Assembly (NCBI GenBank): GCA_002292325.1
Contig: DBBR01000087.1
Coordinates: 1-19,088 of the forward strand
Direction: 5' to 3'
Length of the DNA stretch: 19,088 nucleotides
Origin: Flavobacteriales bacterium UBA979
Lineage (GTDB): Bacteria > Bacteroidota > Bacteroidia > Flavobacteriales_D > Sanyastnellaceae
Every line of letters starts with the position of its first letter. Within the stretch, counting starts at the first letter, position 1. The translations under genes were made by a program, and so were the position numbers. Positions 1-7,600 of the stretch are shown piece by piece. The notes under the pieces are model-generated. The model was not told the DNA's origin. It saw nothing but the letters and a program-made list of their open reading frames with translations, and did not search any database.

Positions 1-1554
1 GGATTCAATGAGCCCCATGATCTGAAGTCCTTCTTCAGGTTCCCCCAGCAAGTCAATCCGCTCGCTTTGTAGACCGTTGAACAGAAAGCTCCATGCATCT
101 TCCCGGTCTTGTAAAACGGCATGATGTCTTTCGAATTGAACCGCTACACCCACCGCTTGAATGACTTTTTCCCAACCCACCTCAGTCCAGGGATCTGATG
201 AGTCACTGGATTCAAGAAGTGACCCGAGTTCTTGGGTCCATGCCGATAAGGCTTCGAGCCAATTCCTCGCGTCTTTGGTCGAAAGGGTATCCAATTCGGT
301 GAAAAATGCCCTGACCGGCCCACTGGACAACTCGTTCAATTGATTTCGCGAAACCCAGGCCCACTTATTTTTGGCCATTTTGTTCAGGACATCGGCTGCA
401 TCCGATCGAAATTCCAGCTCGGGATGTGCCTGCATCAGGAGAGGTTCACTCAACAAGTTGCGGATGTCTTCGTGGTGTAAACTTCCTTGGTCACGTCGAA
501 GTATTTGTTGCAAGGTTCTTAGAAAACTCCGAGCAGGTGTGTCGCTCCAGCTTAACCCCATGGTCACGTTGTAATGATCTTGGAGCCCTTCCGGAAGGGA
601 TTGCAGGAGAAGCGGGAGTTGGCGTCCATCGGGCAAAATAATCGCAGTGCGAGCCCGCTCTTCTTTGCTCAGCTTGGAGACTTCTTCACGAATGTATTGG
701 CACTGAAGAATCGTACTGTTGCAATTCACCTCGATGATCGAAGGAGGCGTGGTGGCGAGGCGATTGGGAAGTGTGTTGGGCGAGGTGGAGTTGTTTTCAA
801 AATGCGCTCGAATAAACAATCCCGCCTCCACTTCGGCTTGGTCGACATAGCTGCGGTCGGCATCCCAAATCCACGTGAGTTGCTGTGATTTGTCGTAGCG
901 TTTCAGAAATTTTGTTTCGGCAGGTGTCAAGGCACTCATCCCCGCAACAAACACGTGAGCATAGGCATGTTTTTTTGATGACTCGGCCGCTTTGCGCGCT
1001 AACAGACCAGAATAACCCTGTTGGCGAAGTTCCAGTTGATGCAGGAAAGCGGTATGCAATTCGCCCAATTGCAGGTATTGTCTGAGAAAGTTCGTTTGCC
1101 CCTCGGTCAGCGATTCCGGATCATCAAAACTCCAATTTTCGATTCCTTCGATGTCACAGAGGTTTTTGAAGACCGATGGAGCGTCTTTTAGATGCTGATC
1201 GATTTCGTTGAAATCACGCAATGCGATTTGCCCCCAAGGCATAAATGCTTGAAAGGATTTGTTCTCTTTTTGCTTGCCTGATTGGTCCGCTTCCGGTAAA
1301 TCACGCCACGTTTTGTACAGCAAAGCCAACGACTCTGCACCTGCCATGGGAATCCAAGAGGTGTGCGATTGAATCGCAGCACCTAAGGTCTGAACGCTGG
1401 GTATCCAACCCGCCGATGGCATTCGATCGGCCAATGCACGCTCAAATTTGGCAGCGGCCCGTTGGCTTGGCAATATGACCAAGCATGCTTCGGGTCGAGG
1501 GTGCCTTAGAACCTGCTGGGCCAGTTCATCCAGAAAAGAGGATGTAATTTTCAA
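1..1554 (-). CDS. AddB-like PD-(D/E)XK nuclease family protein, N-terminal part (runs off left edge)
   Basis: An open frame of 518 codons runs from 1554 to the left edge without a stop, so only the N-terminal half of the protein is visible. The N-terminus (MKITSSFLDELAQQVLRHP, then CLVILPSQRAAAKFERAL) matches the opening of Bacteroidetes AddB-like proteins, which carry a degenerate UvrD-like helicase domain followed by a C-terminal nuclease. I see no Walker A motif. A segment near the window edge, LLGEPEEGLQIMGLIES, resembles the conserved G-x-x-x-x-G-LQ-x-MG-(L/M)-(L/I)-E-(T/S) block of this family. The nuclease domain with its catalytic residues should lie beyond the edge and cannot be checked. 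The start is taken as TTG at 1554, because the frame has a stop just upstream and the first in-frame ATG lies about 30 codons in. The gene begins 11 bases after the TPR gene and is probably cotranscribed with it. The expected role is double-strand break end processing with the AddA subunit encoded at 14141-17437. Confidence 0.8.
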   Translation of the reverse strand, partial: MKITSSFLDELAQQVLRHPRPEACLVILPSQRAAAKFERALADRMPSAGWIPSVQTLGAAIQSHTSWIPMAGAESLALLYKTWRDLPEADQSGKQKENKSFQAFMPWGQIALRDFNEIDQHLKDAPSVFKNLCDIEGIENWSFDDPESLTEGQTNFLRQYLQLGELHTAFLHQLELRQQGYSGLLARKAAESSKKHAYAHVFVAGMSALTPAETKFLKRYDKSQQLTWIWDADRSYVDQAEVEAGLFIRAHFENNSTSPNTLPNRLATTPPSIIEVNCNSTILQCQYIREEVSKLSKEERARTAIILPDGRQLPLLLQSLPEGLQDHYNVTMGLSWSDTPARSFLRTLQQILRRDQGSLHHEDIRNLLSEPLLMQAHPELEFRSDAADVLNKMAKNKWAWVSRNQLNELSSGPVRAFFTELDTLSTKDARNWLEALSAWTQELGSLLESSDSSDPWTEVGWEKVIQAVGVAVQFERHHAVLQDREDAWSFLFNGLQSERIDLLGEPEEGLQIMGLIES

Positions 1555-1565
1555 ACGAGGGTGAT

Positions 1566-2213
1566 TTAACCGTTCAATTTAAACCCGTTACGGATGAAAT
1601 CAATGAATTCTTTTCGGCCTTGTACCGTGAATAAAGCTTGGTTAATTTCGCGAAAAACCGTTCGTTTTGGTTGCTTCGCTGGCGTATTGATTGCCGAACC
1701 TTCTTGGGGAGTTCGCTCTGTTTTCGGCGCGGGAGAGGCCTTGTCAATTTGTTTTTCGGTGAGCACCTGATCCAATGCATCGGCCATTGAAAACCGCTCT
1801 TGGGCGGACTTCATCCGACCCAATTGCTCCTCCAGCAGACCGAGGTTATTCAGGGTTATGGCATCATCGGGATCCAATTCAATGGCTTTTTCGTAGTCCG
1901 TGATGGCACCTGCGAAGTCCTTCGTTGCTTGCTTCATCCAGCCCCTTGCCGCATAGCGGTAACCATAATCTGGTTGCAAGTTGATGGCGCGGTCGAGCAA
2001 GTTCAGGCTCTCTTGGGCTCGCTGATTGTGGAACAACGCCACGGCACGGTCATTCAAAAAGTCGGGATCGAGCACCCAATTTTCATCGGCAGCCAGCGCT
2101 TGATCGTAGGCTGCAAGAGCACTTTCCCAGTGTCCCGTGGAGGCTGAAGAGCGCCCTTGGTTGATCGCGAGTGTCCCCGGACGTCGGGAGGGTGGGGTAG
2201 AAGAATTGCTCAT
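1566..2213 (-). CDS. Small tetratricopeptide-repeat (TPR) protein
   Basis: The product has 215 residues. TPR motifs cover roughly residues 15-150. The clearest is the GAITDYEKAIELDPDD unit, followed by ITLNNLGLLEEQLGRMKSA; a preceding unit contains SLNLLDRAINLQPDYGYRY. A low-complexity, Lys/Pro/Thr-rich linker follows (about residues 150-185). The protein ends in a compact tail, FREINQALFTVQGRKEFIDF then IRNGFKLNG, a pattern I associate with a widespread Bacteroidetes TPR family of unknown function. No signal peptide or transmembrane segment is evident, so the protein is probably cytoplasmic and acts as a protein-interaction scaffold. The ATG at 2213 is preferred over an in-frame TTG at 2231 because the TTG lies inside a TAnnTTTG promoter-like element. 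The gene is divergent from murB, and the AddB-like gene follows 11 bases after its stop. Specific function unknown. Confidence 0.85.
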   Translation of the reverse strand: MSNSSTPPSRRPGTLAINQGRSSASTGHWESALAAYDQALAADENWVLDPDFLNDRAVALFHNQRAQESLNLLDRAINLQPDYGYRYAARGWMKQATKDFAGAITDYEKAIELDPDDAITLNNLGLLEEQLGRMKSAQERFSMADALDQVLTEKQIDKASPAPKTERTPQEGSAINTPAKQPKRTVFREINQALFTVQGRKEFIDFIRNGFKLNG

Positions 2214-2228
2214 GCGTGCGTCGTTGTT

Positions 2229-2236
2229 CAAAAATA
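2229..2236 (-). promoter_or_regulatory. Putative TAnnTTTG (-7) promoter element for the TPR/addB-like transcript
   Basis: Read on the minus strand these bases are TATTTTTG, an exact match to the Bacteroidetes -7 consensus TAnnTTTG. It ends 15 bases before the ATG of the TPR gene, in the intergenic space shared with murB. No convincing -33 TTTG/TTG lies at the usual distance, so this is a half-supported prediction. Confidence 0.35.
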
Positions 2237-2296
2237 CAACGCATCCTGAGGACGTTTGTTTCCAACCGGGTGCCGAACTTGCGCTTGGAGATGAAG

Positions 2297-3574
2297 ATGA
2301 TCTTTCCCTGTTTCCGAAAATTGATTGGAGTCGATACCTTGTATGCCATCGAGGGTCCTCGGCATGTGATAGAATGGCAACCTTTGGGTGACTCTAAATG
2401 GTTGATTCACAAGCATTATGCCTCTGATTATCCCCGATATCAATGGGTGAGCGAATTGTTGGCGGAGGCAGGACATGCAGAAGCAATTTCCAAAGAAGAA
2501 TGGCAGGCATGCTTGGCAAGGAGGTCCGGGGAGGATGAACGGTCTAGCCTCCCTCGGGTGCTGAAGAACTGGTCATTCGCCGCCAATACGACGTTCGGAG
2601 TTGATGCCATGGCAACACGGGCGGTGGAAGTCCAATCGGACGCAGATGTTCGCTGGGTTCTGAAGCAGACACGTGAAGCAGGGTTGCCCCTTCTTGTACT
2701 CGGGGGCGGTTCCAATGTCCTGTTGCACGGAGACTGGAACGGCTGGGTGCTCAAAATGGCCATCGAAGGAATGGAGGTTCTATCCGATGACGGACGTGAA
2801 TTGGATGTGGTAGTTGGAGCCGGGGAAGGCTGGCATAAGTGGGTCATGCAAGCCCTAGAAAATGGCTGGAATGGGCTTGAAAACATGGCGCTGATTCCCG
2901 GTTCTGTTGGCGCCTCGCCCATGCAAAACATAGGAGCGTATGGGGTAGAAGTCAAAGATCGATTTCTTTGGCTGGAGGCCATTCATCAGGAAACCGGGGC
3001 GTTGGAACGGTTTGATTTTGCACGCTGTGAATTTGGATACCGCGACAGTATTTTTAAACAAGCGGAGAGGGATCGTTGGGTCATTGTTCGCGTGGCATTC
3101 CGGTTGGACCGGAAGGCTCCTTTGCACACCGCGTACGGGGCCATTCAGCATGAATTACAGGAATTAAAGGTGGATGTGCCTTCTCATCGGGATGTGGCTG
3201 AGGCGGTGATGCGCATTCGAAGATCAAAACTTCCCGATCCGAACGTACTGGGGAATGCAGGTAGCTTTTTTAAAAACCCCATCTTGGATCCGGAGGAGTT
3301 CAATCAGGTGCAAAAGCGCCACCCCCAAGTGGTTCACTATTCCTTGGAAGATGGCCGATTCAAATTGGCAGCGGGCTGGCTAATCGACCAAGCGGGTTGG
3401 AAGGGACACCGCAGAAAGGGATGCGGCGTGCACGATTTACAAGCCCTTGTCCTGGTGAATTACGGGGGCGCAACGGGATCTGAAATTTGGGCGCTGGCCC
3501 AGGACATCATCAACGATGTTCAAGAGAAATTTGGCGTGCAGCTTGAACCGGAAGTCAATCAAATTCGAGGCTAA
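2297..3574 (+). CDS. murB: UDP-N-acetylenolpyruvoylglucosamine reductase (MurB) with an N-terminal extension
   Basis: MurB is the cytoplasmic FAD enzyme that reduces UDP-GlcNAc-enolpyruvate to UDP-MurNAc with NADPH in peptidoglycan precursor synthesis. The 425-residue product has a full type I (E. coli-like) MurB core from about residue 88. Visible landmarks are LKNWSFAANTTFG, the FAD-binding LVLGGGSNVLL, PGSVGASPMQNIGAYGVE, GYRDSIFK (Arg corresponding to E. coli Arg159), LGNAGSFFKNP (catalytic Ser, E. coli Ser229), KLAAGWLIDQAGWKG and the terminal LEPEV (Glu, E. coli Glu325). About 85 residues precede this core in the same frame (IEWQPLGDSKWLIHKHYAS is part of them). They are not part of the normal enzyme, which starts close to the LKNW segment. 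The start at 2297 has GGAG six bases upstream. ATG 2291 is equally in frame, and GTG 2216 would extend the protein implausibly over the divergent TPR gene. A GTG at 2558 would give a conventional-length MurB. Confidence 0.93.
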   Translation: MIFPCFRKLIGVDTLYAIEGPRHVIEWQPLGDSKWLIHKHYASDYPRYQWVSELLAEAGHAEAISKEEWQACLARRSGEDERSSLPRVLKNWSFAANTTFGVDAMATRAVEVQSDADVRWVLKQTREAGLPLLVLGGGSNVLLHGDWNGWVLKMAIEGMEVLSDDGRELDVVVGAGEGWHKWVMQALENGWNGLENMALIPGSVGASPMQNIGAYGVEVKDRFLWLEAIHQETGALERFDFARCEFGYRDSIFKQAERDRWVIVRVAFRLDRKAPLHTAYGAIQHELQELKVDVPSHRDVAEAVMRIRRSKLPDPNVLGNAGSFFKNPILDPEEFNQVQKRHPQVVHYSLEDGRFKLAAGWLIDQAGWKGHRRKGCGVHDLQALVLVNYGGATGSEIWALAQDIINDVQEKFGVQLEPEVNQIRG

Positions 3575-3581
3575 AAGCACA

Positions 3582-3618
3582 TGCCCGATTTTCGCTGCAG
3601 TGCATCGAAAACCGGGCA
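3582..3618. terminator. Bidirectional hairpin terminator between convergent murB and porP/sprF-like genes
   Basis: Arms 3582-3594 (TGCCCGATTTTCG) and 3606-3618 (CGAAAACCGGGCA) form a 13-bp stem around an 11-base loop. On the minus strand the single non-Watson-Crick position is a G-U wobble; on the plus strand it is an A-C mismatch. A TTTT run follows on the minus-strand side, while the plus-strand side has only a weak T content. The hairpin starts 7 bases after the murB stop and 28 bases beyond the stop of the opposing gene, which fits a shared terminator. Confidence 0.65.
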
Positions 3619-3646
3619 GGCTTGTGAATTCTGATCCGCTTAACTA

Positions 3647-4648
3647 TCAGAAAACGGGGCAAGGCAAGTAACGTGGCGACTGAGGTCGCTTGCGTTGTTG
3701 CGTCTGCCAAGTATAAGAGAGCACCAATTCGTGGCTGCCACCTGTCGTGGATAGACCTAATTTATTGAGGGTAATGTCATAGCTGTATCCCACCTTCCAG
3801 TTGTCCTGACCGTAGCCTACAATCGCACTCACCGCATCCACATCATTCCCTCCTTCAATTGTATGCCCAAACGGCAATCCCTGGTACCACAGTCCAAAAC
3901 TGAGAGGATGTGTGTCATAATAAACGCCCAGGTCAAGTTGATCGAACTGGCCTTGCGCCATGTAATTGAATGCGACAATCAGGTCACCGTGATGTTTATT
4001 TCGCATGTAATCCACCAAGGGCATGCGCCAGCCGCCATGAACGGATGTTTTGACATCCATCGGGTCGATGTAGGTGGTATTCAGACTCTCATTCGGGTTG
4101 TTCAAATGATCGAAGGAACAGCCCAACCAAGTGTATTTGCCGGTGAGTAAAAATCCTGTGGCGAAATCAAAATAGTTTCGCGAAATGCTGGGTCGGTCTT
4201 CGATTGTTGAGATTTGTGGCCCTCGAATCAATTGATCTCCGAAGGTCAATTGTTGCATGTCGATTGACCGGTTTCCCAATGCTGCTTGCAAGGCAGGGCG
4301 CAGGCGCCATCCGTTGCCCAGAGGGATTTCGTACGCGTACTGCCCCGCAATGCGGGTCGTGCTCAGGCCGCCTGCTCCGGCTTCTTCTTGACTCAATAAG
4401 ATACCAAATCCGCTATTCAAGTTGCGGTTGTACCAGTCAGCAGCCACGTGCCAACCGACATAGGCGCCGGGCATAGCCGCCCATTGGTTTCGATAGACAC
4501 TGACCAGCCGGGCGTCATCCAAGGATCCTGCGAAGGCGGGGTTGATGCTGGTCGGGATGGCATTGTATTGGGTATATCGTAAGTCCTGAGCCCATGATTG
4601 TCCTGCAGACAATCCGATTGCAATGAGGAGTATGTAAAGCGCTTTCAT
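3647..4648 (-). CDS. PorP/SprF family type IX secretion system outer-membrane protein
   Basis: The 333-residue product begins with a signal peptide (MKALYILLIAIGLSAG, predicted cleavage after SWAQ). The mature start, DLRYTQYNAIPTSINPAFAG, contains the SINPAFAGS block that is a hallmark of PorP/SprF proteins. The rest alternates short aromatic strands as in an outer-membrane beta-barrel, and the protein ends in PRYLPCPVF, a common terminus in this family. Characterised members (PorP in Porphyromonas, SprF in Flavobacterium) are associated with type IX secretion; SprF is needed for secretion of the adhesin SprB. The gene follows the giant PKD gene by a few bases on the same strand, the arrangement seen for sprB-sprF and its paralogues. 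It therefore probably serves that protein specifically. An ATG nine codons upstream (4675) is possible, but ATG 4648 starts directly at the signal peptide. Confidence 0.92.
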   Translation of the reverse strand: MKALYILLIAIGLSAGQSWAQDLRYTQYNAIPTSINPAFAGSLDDARLVSVYRNQWAAMPGAYVGWHVAADWYNRNLNSGFGILLSQEEAGAGGLSTTRIAGQYAYEIPLGNGWRLRPALQAALGNRSIDMQQLTFGDQLIRGPQISTIEDRPSISRNYFDFATGFLLTGKYTWLGCSFDHLNNPNESLNTTYIDPMDVKTSVHGGWRMPLVDYMRNKHHGDLIVAFNYMAQGQFDQLDLGVYYDTHPLSFGLWYQGLPFGHTIEGGNDVDAVSAIVGYGQDNWKVGYSYDITLNKLGLSTTGGSHELVLSYTWQTQQRKRPQSPRYLPCPVF

Positions 4649-4681
4649 AGCGTGTGGAGTATTCGAATTATACATGTAGGT

Positions 4682-7600
4682 TTATTTGATGAGGGTGACG
4701 TCGCCAGCCTGAGTGGTTCGGTAGCCGTTGCTAAATGTGGCCATGGCTTTCCATGCGTACACGTCCTGACGAACAATGCGGCCCTGGAAGTATCCGTCCC
4801 ATCCGATGTATGGATCTGTTGATCGGAAAAGCAACTCGCCCCATTTGTTGAATACGATCAATTCGTATTCGACGATGCCCATGTGGTGTGGGTGGAAAAT
4901 GTCGTTGTCCAACGCAGCGGGGTCATAGTACCCTCCATTTGATCCACCGGTATTTGGGGTGAATGCTGTGGGGAATTCCATGAATCCACCAGCGGTGCCT
5001 TCTACGGCATGTTCCAGTATGTAGGTCGTGGGACAGTTGAAGCTGTTATTCGCTGTCAATGTCACATCATAAACTCCCGGTTCCGTGTAGAAGTGTACAG
5101 GGTTTTCTTCTGTACTGACGTTGCCGTCACCAAAGTCCCAAAAGAATTCTGTCGCATCCATGTCCGAGAGGTTCACGAAGTCCACGGGTTGATCCGGAAC
5201 GATCACCTGGGTCGGGCTGTTCACAAACGCAGCAGATGCCGACGGGAATACCTCCACAGCTCCGTAGTGAATGACCTGCTCTTCTTGGCCTTCATAGCCA
5301 ATGACAGTGAGGGACACGTGGAAAACGCCCGGTCGGGTGAACACATGCGTGGGTGAATCCTCCGAGGTCATAACATCGTCACCGAAGTCCCAGATGTACT
5401 GGGCACCATGGCTGGAGTGATTTTGAAAATCAACTGCCAAAGGAGAACAACCAGATCCGCTGCCCGTGAAACTTGCTACGGGGTGTGGAGACAGAATGGT
5501 GATCTGTTCTGAATGAGCATCAGCGCAGAACCCATTGTCGACTACAACGGTGATGTTGTAGGTTCCCCACGAATCGTAGGTGTGGAAAACAGGTTGCTCC
5601 GCGGCTACTTGATCGCCATCACCAAAACTCCAGTTTTGCACAGCACTGTTCGACGCGAGGCTCAAATTATTGATGCCCACGGTAGTATTGGGGTAGGTTT
5701 GAATCGCTGGACTGACGCTGAAGTCTGCTGTTGGCGTGGAGTAAACCTCAACACCCACAGATACTGTATCGGCACATCCGTATGCGCTCATGGCAATCAG
5801 TTCAACCTGGTATGTCACGTCATCGTTGGTCGCATTGACAAACGTGTGTTCCGGGGTTTCTTCGTTGGAAGGCGCACTGCCGTCATTGAAGTTCCAGATG
5901 AATGACGCTGCTCCCGCCGACTGATTAATCAATTCTGCTTCAACGGGTGTGCATCCTTGCGCTACGACATCAAATTGAGCATTCAAGTAAGGACCGACCT
6001 GAAAAGTCACCGTATCCGTTGCGGCACAACCGTGTGTATTTTCAGTGGTTATTGTTGTCGTGTACTCTATCAATTCTTCGGTTGGATTGAAGAACGTCTT
6101 GGTGTGCACCGAATCCTGGATCAACCCAGTTTCGCCGTTTCCGTAATTCCAGGTTGTCGCAGCATGTCCTTCGCTGGCATTGTGAAATGTAACATCGACG
6201 GGGTAGCACCCTTCGATTTCCTCGATGGACAATTCGGCTGTTGGTGCACCCCAGACCGCAACGGTTTGTGCGGTTGTATCGGCACATCCAGCTGCACTTG
6301 TGGCGATCAACGTTACGAGGTAGTCCGCGTCATCCGTAGATCCCGTGTCAAAAGTGTGGAAAGGAGATTCCAAGTCGGACGTTGTGCCCTCACCAAAATT
6401 CCAGGCATATGAGCCGCTCGCATGAACTGAAGTGTTCGTGAACGATCCTTGCAGGGGGGTACAAGCGTTTGCTGGAGCTTCGAATCCGGCCGTTACTTCG
6501 GGATGTACTGTATGGACAATCGAAGCAGAAGTTGTGCAGCCAAATGTGGTTGTGGCTGTGAAAACAACCGATGTCACCTCATCTACGGCTGTGGTGTTGG
6601 CCGTGTTCTGAATCACCTCCTGCGTTGGGTTTGTCCAGGTCCCAGCACCACTGATTTCGATGCTTGTGCTGTCGGCGAACTGAGCATTGTGCTCAATGAT
6701 CCACTCGTCTCCTGAGCATGTAGCATCCGACGACATGGTCAACTCAGCTTCAGGCGTTGGATGAACGGTGACCTCAAAGTCACTGCTACCAGCACATCCG
6801 TCTACTGAAATAGCTTCTACGCTCACAGCGTACGACTGAGCTTCGCCTGCACTGCCTGGGAAGCTCTGAGTCATTGCATCACTTGCTGCAACAGTTTCAC
6901 CGTCAATGCTCCATGAGATTTGAGAGGTCGGTGTTCCTGTGTAAACAAATTCACCATTGAACGGAGCGCAGCCCTCTGTCAATCCCGTCCATTCGGAGAT
7001 GACTCCAGGAAGTACGGTGACCGTTTTTTCTTGAACGTCAGCGCAGCCCAAGGAATGCGTAGCAGTCAAGGAGACGGTGTACTCGACGATCTCAGACTCC
7101 CCTTCAAAGGTGTATGCATGTGATGCAATGGAGTTCAAGTTCGCACCGGCGCCGTTTCCATATGACCAGGTGAATGAATCTGCCTGGACGCTATTGTTTG
7201 TGAGTTCTATTTCCAAAGGTGCGCATCCGACTTCGTCCGATAGGTCAAAGTTTGCCACAGGTTGTGGCTTGATGCTCACATCAGCTGAAGCGTTTCCTGC
7301 ACATCCGAAGGCATTGAATCCTTGGAAATCGATGGTTTGGGTAACGAGTTCGTTGGAACTGTTCGTCCAATTGTGCGTGGGTGTAGCTTCATTGGACATT
7401 GTGCCATCCCCAAATGCCCAGTAGGTACTGGTGGCACCTTGTATTTCGGGCATGGTCAAGGTCAATGGAGAACATCCTTCGACGGTTTCCAATGCCAATT
7501 CAAACACCGGTGCCGGACTGACTTCAATGGCAATGGTTCGCTCGTCAGAGCATCCCAATTCATCGATGGCCAAGAGGGTGACATCGAATGTGCTCATTGC

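Noticed and set aside
2214..2231. TTG start at 2231 for the TPR gene
   Set aside because: The TTG falls inside the predicted TAnnTTTG element, and a normal ATG lies six codons downstream.
2216..2296. Upstream GTG start for MurB at 2216
   Set aside because: It would overlap the divergent TPR gene start and its promoter-like element, and adds a segment with no recognisable sequence; ATG 2297 with GGAG upstream is better supported.
2440..2982. A 180-codon minus-strand open frame
   Set aside because: Antisense to the conserved FAD-binding part of MurB; composition is Ser/Pro/Arg-rich as in shadows.
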